From Bifidobacterium breve (GTDB lineage Bacteria > Actinomycetota > Acidimicrobiia > Acidimicrobiales > Acidimicrobilacustridaceae): a stretch of DNA of 64,000 nucleotides. Each line of letters starts with the position of its first letter. Within the stretch, counting starts at the first letter, position 1. Location of the stretch: positions 1 to 64,000 of the forward strand of contig CAMCTY010000007.1 of NCBI GenBank assembly GCA_945878725.1, read 5' to 3'. Below the pieces are notes generated by a model that made no database searches, was not told where the DNA came from, and saw nothing but the letters and a program-made list of their open reading frames with translations. Made by a program: the position numbers and the translations under genes. Of this stretch, positions 1 to 7,420 are shown in pieces.

Positions 1-10
1 GGCCCACCAA

Positions 11-41
11 CCGGCCCCCGCCTTTCAGGCGGGGCTGCCGG
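11..41. terminator. GC-rich hairpin at the left edge
   Basis: Five bases CCGGC (11-15) pair with GCCGG (37-41) and CCCCGCCT (16-23) pairs with AGGCGGGG (27-34), leaving a TTC loop and a two-base bulge. No T-run follows. It may end a transcript entering from outside the window or be part of the yajQ leader. A second hairpin (86-111) and a short one (about 60-78) follow before yajQ. Confidence 0.35.
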
Positions 42-135
42 TACGGTTCTGAAGTAATCCGCGAGAAGCATTTCGCGAGTCGTCCGGTGTGGCAGCACGA
101 GGCTGCCCACCGCTGCGCCACCGAGGAGAGCCCAC

Positions 136-624
136 ATGCCGAGTTTCGATGTCGTCTCGGAGGTTGACGAGCAGGAGATCCGCAATGCGGTCGACCAGGC
201 CGAACGCGAACTCACGACGCGGTTCGATTTCAAAGGTACGAACTCGTCTATCGAGTTGAAGGATCTGGAGATCGACCTGAAGTCGAGCAGTTCCGACCGA
301 TTGACTGCCGTTCGTCAGGTTCTCGAGGAGAAGCTCGTCAAGCGCAAGGTGTCGCTGAAATCACTCGAGTACGGCAAGGTCGAAGATGCCGCCGGTGGAA
401 CCGTGCGCCAGAACGTCAAGATCAATGCCGGAATCACCTCGGAGAAGGCCCGCGCCGTGAACAAGGCCATCAAGGAAATGGGACTCAAGGGAATCCAATC
501 CCAGACCCAAGGAGATCAGGTTCGCGTCACAGGCAAGAAGCGCGACGATCTCCAGGCCGTGATGGAAGGTCTGAAGAAGACCGACCTTGAAATTCCCCTG
601 CAATTCAACAACTTCCGCGACTGA
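136..624 (+). CDS. yajQ: YajQ family nucleotide-binding protein
   Basis: A 162-residue protein of the usual YajQ length. The start MPSFDVVSE, the segment TRFDFKGT near residue 35 and the ending LQFNNFRD are hallmarks of the family. YajQ proteins have two ferredoxin-like folds and bind nucleotides; some members are reported to bind cyclic di-GMP and act with transcription factors, so a soluble regulatory role is the family expectation rather than something seen here. A GAGGAG ribosome-binding site at 122-127 supports the ATG at 136. The gene stands alone on the plus strand and converges on the HAD gene, 21 bp away. Confidence 0.95.
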   Translation: MPSFDVVSEVDEQEIRNAVDQAERELTTRFDFKGTNSSIELKDLEIDLKSSSSDRLTAVRQVLEEKLVKRKVSLKSLEYGKVEDAAGGTVRQNVKINAGITSEKARAVNKAIKEMGLKGIQSQTQGDQVRVTGKKRDDLQAVMEGLKKTDLEIPLQFNNFRD

Positions 625-645
625 CTCTTTTCGAGTTCGTAACGA

Positions 646-1155
646 TCAGTCGTAGTAACCGGAGTGGATGTACACGCAGGGCACACCTTCGGCGTGGAAC
701 ATCTCCCAGTTCCGTCGATCGTCCTCGAAGGCGAGGGTGAGATCAAATCCATAACCGCGGAACTCGCGCACGACGCGTTGTTTGAACAGACGTGATGAAC
801 CGTGATCATCCCATCCGCGCATGATCAACGCGTCCCAACGCAACTTGTAACGATCCAACCATCCGAGCGTCTGCGGACGGACGCGCAATGGTCGTGCCGT
901 GAGAAGAAGGATCGTCAGTTCACTGTCGAGACAATCGAGGAGTCGCGCCACTTCAGCGATCGGATCATCCTCACCGCATGCAGCGAAGAATGCTTCCCAA
1001 TCACGATAAGGCCAGTCGAGATAATGCTGGCGACGCGACGCATCGGAGAGCACGCCGTCCATGTCGAAGACCACGGCGCGGCCCGGGGCGACGGGACCAT
1101 CGCGCCAATGCCAATTCTCCGGTTGTTCGTCAGGTGAATCCGGCGTGAAGGTCAT
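646..1155 (-). CDS. HAD-superfamily phosphatase, polynucleotide kinase 3'-phosphatase-like
   Basis: This 169-residue protein carries the HAD motif I as VFDMDGVLSD near residue 30 and a motif II-like LLLTARP near residue 85, with AFEDDRRNWEMF near residue 142 as the acidic motif. The layout resembles the phosphatase domain of T4 polynucleotide kinase and related small HAD enzymes that dephosphorylate nucleic acid ends or nucleotides; the substrate cannot be told from sequence. Its ATG overlaps the acs stop codon (ATGA), so it is probably translated together with acs as the last gene of the long respiratory run. It ends 21 bp from the convergent yajQ. Confidence 0.8.
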   Translation of the reverse strand: MTFTPDSPDEQPENWHWRDGPVAPGRAVVFDMDGVLSDASRRQHYLDWPYRDWEAFFAACGEDDPIAEVARLLDCLDSELTILLLTARPLRVRPQTLGWLDRYKLRWDALIMRGWDDHGSSRLFKQRVVREFRGYGFDLTLAFEDDRRNWEMFHAEGVPCVYIHSGYYD

Positions 1156-3125
1156 GCGCCACTTCCCGGACCGTGCGCGGCACTTTCCTTAATTGCATCG
1201 ACGACGCTGGGATCGGCAAGCGTCGTCGTGTCTCCAAGATCGCGACCTTCCGCAACATCGCGGAGAAGGCGACGCATGATCTTTCCGCTTCGAGTCTTTG
1301 GAAGATCAGGAACGATGATCACACGCTTGGGACGAGCGGTCGGGCCGATCTTGTGGGCGACGTGCTGACGAAGTTCCTCGACGAGATCGTCACTGGCAGT
1401 CACCGAACTACGCAGGATCACATATCCGACAATTGCTTGACCGGTGAGATCATCAGTTGCTCCGACCACCGCAGCTTCGGCCACGGAACGATGATCGACC
1501 AATGCGCTTTCAACCTCTGTCGTTGAAATGCGATGACCGGAAACGTTCATCACGTCGTCGACGCGACCGAGAAGCCAGAGGTACCCGTCTTCGTCGATCT
1601 TGGCGCCGTCGCCTGCGAAATAGCGGCCCGGATATTGGCTCCAATACGTCTCGCGATAGCGATCGGGATCTCCCCAGATGCCGCGGAGCATCGCCGGCCA
1701 CGGACGGGTCAGTGTGAGATAGCCACCGCCGTGTTCGATTCGGTTGCCTTCTTCGTCAACCACTTCGACGCCGATTCCCGGGAGCGCAAACGTTGCCGAT
1801 CCGGGTTTGGTGACCGTGACACCCGGCAGGGGCGTGATCATCTGGCCGCCAGTTTCGGTCTGCCACCACGTGTCAACAATCGGGCATCGACTCCCGCCAA
1901 TGTGCTCGTGGTACCACATCCATGCTTCGGGATTAATGGACTCGCCAACAGTGCCGAGAAGGCGCAATGACGAAAGGTCGTGCGCGGCAGGCTCGGTGTC
2001 GCCCCATTTCATGAACATGCGAATCGCAGTCGGTGCGGTATACAGCTGAGTCACGCCGTAACGCTCAACGATGTCCCACATGCGGTCTTTAGCCGGCGTG
2101 TCGGGAGTGCCTTCATACAGGACCGACGTCGACCCATTGGCCAGCGGCCCGTAGACGACGTAGCTGTGGCCCGTGACCCAGCCAATGTCGGCTGAGCACC
2201 AGTAGATGTCCGTCTCTGGTTTCAGATCGAACACGTACTTATACGAGAACGCGACCTGAGTGAGATACCCGCCTGTCGTGTGCATGATGCCCTTGGGCTT
2301 CGCCGTGGTGCCAGAGGTGTACAGAAGAAAGAGCAGATCCTCTGAGCTCATCGCCTCCGGGACAGAGACGTCTGACGCCGACAACATGAGCTCGTGATAC
2401 CAGTGATCACGACCATCAACCATCACGACATCGGATCCGGTGCGCCGGACGACAACTACGCCGGTCACCGACGGACAATTGACAACTGCGACGTCCACGT
2501 TCACTTTGAGAGGAGCAGCCGCGCCTTTTCGGTAGCCACCGTCAGCGGTGACGATCACCTTGCACTCGCCGTCCTGGACACGGTCGATGATTGAGTCCGG
2601 GGAGAATCCACCGAAGATCACCGAATGAGCTGCACCGATGCGCGTGCAAGCCAACATCGCCACGGGAAGCTCAGGGATCATCGGCATGTAGATCGCCACT
2701 CGGTCGCCGCGTTCGACGCCGAGGCCCTTCAGCACGTTCGCGAACTTCGAGACTTCTGTCAGCAGATCCGAATAGGTGATTGTTCGGGTGTCGCCGGGTT
2801 CCCCTTCCCAGTGAAACGCGACCCTGTCGCCGATTCCGGCGTCGACATGACGATCGAGACAATTCGCCGAGACATTTAGTTCACCACCAACAAACCATTT
2901 CGCGTCCGGTAGTTCCCATTCGAGAGTCGTGTCGAAATCCTTCGACCACGTCAGCAGTTCGCGGGCCTGCCGCGCCCAGAAAGCCTCGTAATCTGCATCA
3001 GCCTCACGGTAGAGGGAATCATCCGACACGAGAGCTTGTGCAACGAATTCCGGTGACGGTGCAAAGGTCCGCTCCTCGAGGAAATAGTCCTCGATCGTTG
3101 CGTCGGTATTTGAGTTTTCGGTCAC
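1152..3125 (-). CDS. acs: Acetyl-CoA synthetase (AMP-forming)
   Basis: A 657-residue ANL-family enzyme of normal length, making acetyl-CoA from acetate, ATP and CoA through acetyl-AMP. Visible are the P-loop-like core LLYTSGTTAKPKG (around 265), DTWWQTETGG (around 418) and the C-terminal lysine motif PKTRSGKIMRR, whose lysine is acetylated in known enzymes. The first in-frame codon is TTG at 3131; I prefer the GTG at 3125 because a G-rich ribosome-binding site (AGGGGG) sits about 6 nt before it. It follows the methyltransferase gene by 33 bp and overlaps the HAD gene. Its location at the tail of a complex I cluster suggests co-expression with respiration on acetate (inference). Confidence 0.96.
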   Translation of the reverse strand: MTENSNTDATIEDYFLEERTFAPSPEFVAQALVSDDSLYREADADYEAFWARQARELLTWSKDFDTTLEWELPDAKWFVGGELNVSANCLDRHVDAGIGDRVAFHWEGEPGDTRTITYSDLLTEVSKFANVLKGLGVERGDRVAIYMPMIPELPVAMLACTRIGAAHSVIFGGFSPDSIIDRVQDGECKVIVTADGGYRKGAAAPLKVNVDVAVVNCPSVTGVVVVRRTGSDVVMVDGRDHWYHELMLSASDVSVPEAMSSEDLLFLLYTSGTTAKPKGIMHTTGGYLTQVAFSYKYVFDLKPETDIYWCSADIGWVTGHSYVVYGPLANGSTSVLYEGTPDTPAKDRMWDIVERYGVTQLYTAPTAIRMFMKWGDTEPAAHDLSSLRLLGTVGESINPEAWMWYHEHIGGSRCPIVDTWWQTETGGQMITPLPGVTVTKPGSATFALPGIGVEVVDEEGNRIEHGGGYLTLTRPWPAMLRGIWGDPDRYRETYWSQYPGRYFAGDGAKIDEDGYLWLLGRVDDVMNVSGHRISTTEVESALVDHRSVAEAAVVGATDDLTGQAIVGYVILRSSVTASDDLVEELRQHVAHKIGPTARPKRVIIVPDLPKTRSGKIMRRLLRDVAEGRDLGDTTTLADPSVVDAIKESAAHGPGSGA

Positions 3126-3158
3126 GATCAACCCCCTGAACAGATCTAGTGACGGAGC

Positions 3159-4319
3159 CTATCGGCCGGTTTCGTTCGCTTCGTCCGGCTTCCCGGCAAC
3201 GACCCATTGCAGAACGGTGAAGCCACCCAGTCCCCCGCCCTCGAGAAGTGCTTCTGCTTCGCGGATACGACTGCGGCCCCGGATTTCGCTCAATCCGGGA
3301 GCATGTGAGTTCGCCTCCCAGATCCGCCGACCTTCGGCTACCAATTCGTCGATGCCGAATCGCGTGAGAAAGTGACTCTGGGATTCCACGACGTCCGCCG
3401 GTGCGTTCATCTGGATCTGGTCAAGAGCAACATCCACGGTGATGTCCTGCGATCCAGGTGAATCAAGTGGATGAGAGCCGCGCTCATGTCCTTGGAACGT
3501 ACGCATCCAGCCGAAGTCAGGTCGTTGCGCCAGTTGTGCTGTCGTCGCCGCGTAGTCGATGACCACGAGACGACCGGTTCCGATACGAGAACGCATGTCG
3601 GTGATCCAATCAATCGCCTGCGCCTGAAGTGGAAACCAGACGCCGGTGCCACCGGAATCGACTCTCGCAGCGAGTTCGCGAGTCGGCGCGTCCTCAGACT
3701 GGTCAAGGGCACGCACCACGAATTCGCAGACGCCGTCGGCATCGCTTGCGACTTCGAGGGCATCGAAGAGGCCAATGGTGTCTCCTCCCGAATGTTCACG
3801 AACGATGTCGAATGCGATGTTGTCCAGAAGTTCATTGGCGAGAGCGATTCCATTGAAGGATGAGGGCGGCTCCGGCGCCGAGACGAAGACAGGGCCGTCA
3901 CCCATAAGGCTGCGGCGAGTAAGCGCAAGTAGATCCTCGCCCGATCGCTCCCCCACCCAGCCGGGAAGATGCTCTTCATGTCGAAGACGTTGGCTTGCGG
4001 TTCGTTCAACAAGGACGTGAAGTAGCACGCCCGCGCACTCGGGATCGGCAAAGCGGATGGAGCGGGCAAGGGTTCCGGGTCCGGCACCGATCTCGACGAG
4101 AACGAACGGGTCTGGATTACCGAGTTCGTGCCACCATTCGTCAAGCGCCCGAGAGATGACCGCGCCGAACAGAGGACCGACTTCGGGGCTCGTCAGGAAA
4201 TCGCCGCGTCCGCCGGCTCGACCACCGGTTGCATAGAAACCGGTGATGGGATCGTAGAGAGCCCGATCGACAAACTCCGAGAATGGAATGGACCCACCAG
4301 CATCACCCGCCGGTACCAC
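3159..4319 (-). CDS. MidA/NDUFAF7-family SAM-dependent methyltransferase, complex I assembly factor
   Basis: A 386-residue class I methyltransferase of the MidA/NDUFAF7 family. It starts with the family's typical region IPFSEFVDRALYDP (residues 10-24) and FYATGG..GDFLTSPEV, then the SAM-binding EIGAGPGTLARS near residue 76 and ANELLDNIAFD near 170. In humans NDUFAF7 dimethylates Arg85 of NDUFS2, the NuoD homologue, and is required for complex I assembly. Here the gene follows nuoN of the 11-subunit complex I by only 7 bp, and that cluster's NuoD keeps the matching arginine (residue 69) whereas the other NuoD has Thr. The start is GTG at 4319. The family assignment is strong; the target is inferred from context. 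Confidence 0.88.
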   Translation of the reverse strand: MVPAGDAGGSIPFSEFVDRALYDPITGFYATGGRAGGRGDFLTSPEVGPLFGAVISRALDEWWHELGNPDPFVLVEIGAGPGTLARSIRFADPECAGVLLHVLVERTASQRLRHEEHLPGWVGERSGEDLLALTRRSLMGDGPVFVSAPEPPSSFNGIALANELLDNIAFDIVREHSGGDTIGLFDALEVASDADGVCEFVVRALDQSEDAPTRELAARVDSGGTGVWFPLQAQAIDWITDMRSRIGTGRLVVIDYAATTAQLAQRPDFGWMRTFQGHERGSHPLDSPGSQDITVDVALDQIQMNAPADVVESQSHFLTRFGIDELVAEGRRIWEANSHAPGLSEIRGRSRIREAEALLEGGGLGGFTVLQWVVAGKPDEANETGR

Positions 4320-4326
4320 CTTGATC

Positions 4327-5838
4327 TCAGCGAGCGAGGGAGAAGAGCGTGATCGGATCGGTGAAATGTGTCAGTAGACCCGGGAAGACGCCGACGACGA
4401 CTGTTATCCCGACAGTGAGGACCACCGCCGCCTTCAACGCGACCGGAACGCGGATCGGCGCGACGTCGCCATCAGGCGCATCGTCCATCCACATGACCCG
4501 GATGAGACGTCCGTAATAACCGAACGCAATGACCGAGTTGATACCGACGATCGTCGCAAGGATGTAGCCACCTGAGGTCCCGGCTGCAGTGAGCGCCCGG
4601 AAAATCTCAAGTTTGGCAAACCAACCGCCCGCCGGAGGAATGCCGGCAAGGGCGAAGAGGAAAACCGTCATGGCGACAGTGAGCGCCGGCGCGTACTGGA
4701 ACAGCCCGGCGAATGAATTCACCGATGCCGAGCGAGTCTTGCGGGCGACGGCGATCACGACCGCGAACGCTCCGAGGTTCATCGCCGCGTAGATGAGCAG
4801 ATACAGAACAACCGAGCGCAGTGCTTCTCCGCCAACCGCGAGGCTGGTGCCAGCAACAGCAAGCGGGGCGAGGATGTAACCGGCCTGGGCAATACCCGAG
4901 TAGGCCAGCATCCGCACGACGTTGGTTTGCCGGAGGGCGACAAGGTTGCCGAACGTCATTGTGACGGCCGCAAGAACCCAGATCAGCGGACCGTAGACAT
5001 CGTCGCGACCGTAGAACCCGATGAACAGGATGTTCATAAGTGCAACGAAACCCGCCGCCTTCGATGCCACGGCAAGGAACGACGTCACCGGGGTGGGTGC
5101 GCCTTCATAGACATCCGGTGCCCAGGTGTGGAAAGGAACCGCGGAGACCTTGAAGCCGAAGCCGATGATGACGAACACGATGCCGAGCGTGACAATCGGC
5201 TGCGATGAGATCGCTTCGCCGAGTTTTGGTCCGATTTCAACGAGGAGGGTCGAGCCGGTGATTCCGAAGATCAGCGACATGCCGTAGAGCAGAATCGCCG
5301 AGGCGAAGACGCCCATCAGGTAGTACTTCAGCCCTGCTTCGTTGCTTTTCGCATCACGCTTTCGCCAGGCCGCCAGCATGTACGCCGGAATCGAGATCAA
5401 TTCGAGTGCCACGAAAATACTGATGAGATCGCGGGCCGACGCCATAACCATCATTCCGAGGACTGACGCCAGGATGAGTTGGTAGTACTCGCCTTCGTAG
5501 TAATCACCCTCGGCGATGTAATTCGTCGAAAGCAGGATTACGACGTACGCAGAGAGCAAGAACAGTGCCTTCAGTACAAGCGCGTAATCGTCGACCACAT
5601 ATGCGCCGCCGAAAAGGATCCGTTCAGTTCCGTTGTACGCAAGCGAAACGACGGGAATCAGTGCCGCGAGCAGGCCCACGCCCGCGATCGACGATGTTGC
5701 CCAGCGCGAATTCTCGCCGGTGAACGCGTCGACGAGAACAAGCACGACAAGCGTTGCCGCAACGATGATCTCGGGCGCGAGCGCGTGATAGTCGATGCTG
5801 GGCGCTGTCCACGCGAACGTCGCGAGCTGGGCGAACAA
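4327..5838 (-). CDS. nuoN: NADH-quinone oxidoreductase subunit N, 11-subunit complex
   Basis: A hydrophobic antiporter-like subunit of about 503 residues and some 14 membrane helices, one of the proton-pumping subunits of complex I. It carries the family core FKVSAVPFHTWAPDVYEG and the following PTPVTSFLAVASK. An ATG at 5892 would give 521 residues but lies inside nuoM; the TTG at 5838 has a GGAGG ribosome-binding site 8 nt upstream and gives the usual nuoN beginning, so I prefer it. It is the last Nuo gene of the second cluster, just ahead of the MidA-type methyltransferase. Confidence 0.94.
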   Translation of the reverse strand: MFAQLATFAWTAPSIDYHALAPEIIVAATLVVLVLVDAFTGENSRWATSSIAGVGLLAALIPVVSLAYNGTERILFGGAYVVDDYALVLKALFLLSAYVVILLSTNYIAEGDYYEGEYYQLILASVLGMMVMASARDLISIFVALELISIPAYMLAAWRKRDAKSNEAGLKYYLMGVFASAILLYGMSLIFGITGSTLLVEIGPKLGEAISSQPIVTLGIVFVIIGFGFKVSAVPFHTWAPDVYEGAPTPVTSFLAVASKAAGFVALMNILFIGFYGRDDVYGPLIWVLAAVTMTFGNLVALRQTNVVRMLAYSGIAQAGYILAPLAVAGTSLAVGGEALRSVVLYLLIYAAMNLGAFAVVIAVARKTRSASVNSFAGLFQYAPALTVAMTVFLFALAGIPPAGGWFAKLEIFRALTAAGTSGGYILATIVGINSVIAFGYYGRLIRVMWMDDAPDGDVAPIRVPVALKAAVVLTVGITVVVGVFPGLLTHFTDPITLFSLAR

Positions 5839-5842
5839 GAGA

Positions 5843-7402
5843 TCAGCCTCCGTGTCCGGGAATGGCCGAAAGCACGTTGGCGACAGCACCATCCGTGACC
5901 CGGAAGATCAGGTTCGGGAAGACACCGAGCACCAAGATGAGCACCAGCATTGGGGTCCAAGCGACCCATTCGGTGAAGCTCACGTCGTGGATGTGCGGAT
6001 CGTCCTCGAACTCCGCCTTCGGGACACCGAATGCGACCCGCTGGTAGAGCCAGAGAAGGTATGCCGCCGCGAGCACGGTACCGATAGCTGCGATCACCAT
6101 GAGCACACGGAAGAACGCAACACTCAGATCGCCACCCGGGTTGTAGGCGGAAAGAATCGCGGGGAACTCGCCCCAGAAACCGGCAAGGCCGGGCAAACCG
6201 AGCGACGCCATGATGGAGAAGCCGAGGATCCATCCCATGTGCGGCATCTGCTTGAGCATGCCGCCAAGACGGGCGATGTCCAGCGTGTGGAAACGGTCCT
6301 TGGTCGACCCGGCGATGAAGAAGAGCATGCCGGTGATGAGGCCGTGAGCAACCATGCCGAACACCGCAGCATTGATGCCGAAATCAGTGAGGGTCGCAAT
6401 GCCGAGCATGACGAAACCCATGTGCGAGACCGAGGAGAAAGCGATGAGACGCTTCATGTCGGTCTGGGCAAGACAGCAGAGCGCTCCGTAGATGATTCCG
6501 ACGACCGCCAGCACGCCGATGAACGGCGCCCAGGTCTGGGCCGCTTCCGGGAGGATCGGGATCGCGATACGGATGAAGCCATAGGTGCCGAGCTTCAGGA
6601 GGACGGCGGCAAGAATGACCGAGCCGACCGTCGGAGCCTGGGTGTGGGCATCTGGCAACCATGTGTGGAACGGGAACATCGGGACCTTGATACCGAAGCC
6701 CATGAACATGCCGCCGAAGATCCAAAGAGCGGCGCCGGCAGAGATGCCGGTAGCCAACTCGGGAAGCAGTCGCATGTCGAACGTGTGCATCATCGTGCCG
6801 TTGACATCAATCTGATCGGAGAGGAAATAGAGCGTCATGAAACTGACTATCATCAACGCCGAGCCGAACAGTGTGTAGAGGAAGAACTTCAGCGATGCGT
6901 ACTGACGCTTCTCTCCGCCCCAGACGCCGATCATGAAGTACATCGGGAGGAGTACGACTTCAAAGAACACGAAGAACAGGATGAGGTCCTGTGCAACGAA
7001 CGATCCCATCATGCCTGTCTGCAGGATGAGGATGAGGATGAGGAACGCCTTGGGATTACGGGGTTCCGGGAAGTGATTCCACGAGTAGATGATGCACAAC
7101 GGAACCACGAGGACCGTGAGGGCGATGAGTGGCAGCGAGATGCCATCCATGCCGACGATGTAGCGGCTGTTGATGATCGGGATCCACGACTTGTCCACGA
7201 CGAACTGCATGGTGCCGGTCGCGTCGTAGTCGAAATTGGCAAATAACAAGATGCCAATAAACGCGACGACGAGACTCGTGCCAAGTGCAACCGTTTTGTG
7301 GAACTGTTCACGTGCTTTTGGCACGACGAACATGACGAGGGCGCCCATGAGGGGCAGGAATACGGCGAGGCTCAAGCCCCAGCTGTTCAGAAAGTCTTTC
7401 AT
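5843..7402 (-). CDS. nuoM: NADH-quinone oxidoreductase subunit M, 11-subunit complex
   Basis: A 519-residue antiporter-like membrane subunit of complex I, normal length. Diagnostic segments are the second-helix region PLMGALVMFVVP, the channel segment IKVPMFPFHTWLPDAHTQAP and SVSHMGFVMLG. It is expected to form a proton path in the membrane arm between NuoL and NuoN. It sits between nuoL (18 bp upstream) and nuoN, which begins at or just beyond its stop codon. It is clearly different in sequence from the NuoM at 16512-18158, so the two clusters are old copies rather than a recent duplication. Confidence 0.96.
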   Translation of the reverse strand: MKDFLNSWGLSLAVFLPLMGALVMFVVPKAREQFHKTVALGTSLVVAFIGILLFANFDYDATGTMQFVVDKSWIPIINSRYIVGMDGISLPLIALTVLVVPLCIIYSWNHFPEPRNPKAFLILILILQTGMMGSFVAQDLILFFVFFEVVLLPMYFMIGVWGGEKRQYASLKFFLYTLFGSALMIVSFMTLYFLSDQIDVNGTMMHTFDMRLLPELATGISAGAALWIFGGMFMGFGIKVPMFPFHTWLPDAHTQAPTVGSVILAAVLLKLGTYGFIRIAIPILPEAAQTWAPFIGVLAVVGIIYGALCCLAQTDMKRLIAFSSVSHMGFVMLGIATLTDFGINAAVFGMVAHGLITGMLFFIAGSTKDRFHTLDIARLGGMLKQMPHMGWILGFSIMASLGLPGLAGFWGEFPAILSAYNPGGDLSVAFFRVLMVIAAIGTVLAAAYLLWLYQRVAFGVPKAEFEDDPHIHDVSFTEWVAWTPMLVLILVLGVFPNLIFRVTDGAVANVLSAIPGHGG

Positions 7403-7420
7403 CGGGTTGGTCCTGAGCTC

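Noticed and set aside
5795-7246. Long open frame (483 codons) on the plus strand across nuoM of the second cluster
   Set aside because: It is the complement of nuoM; its product is dominated by Glu, Asp, His and Arg as expected of an antisense frame, with no recognisable domain.
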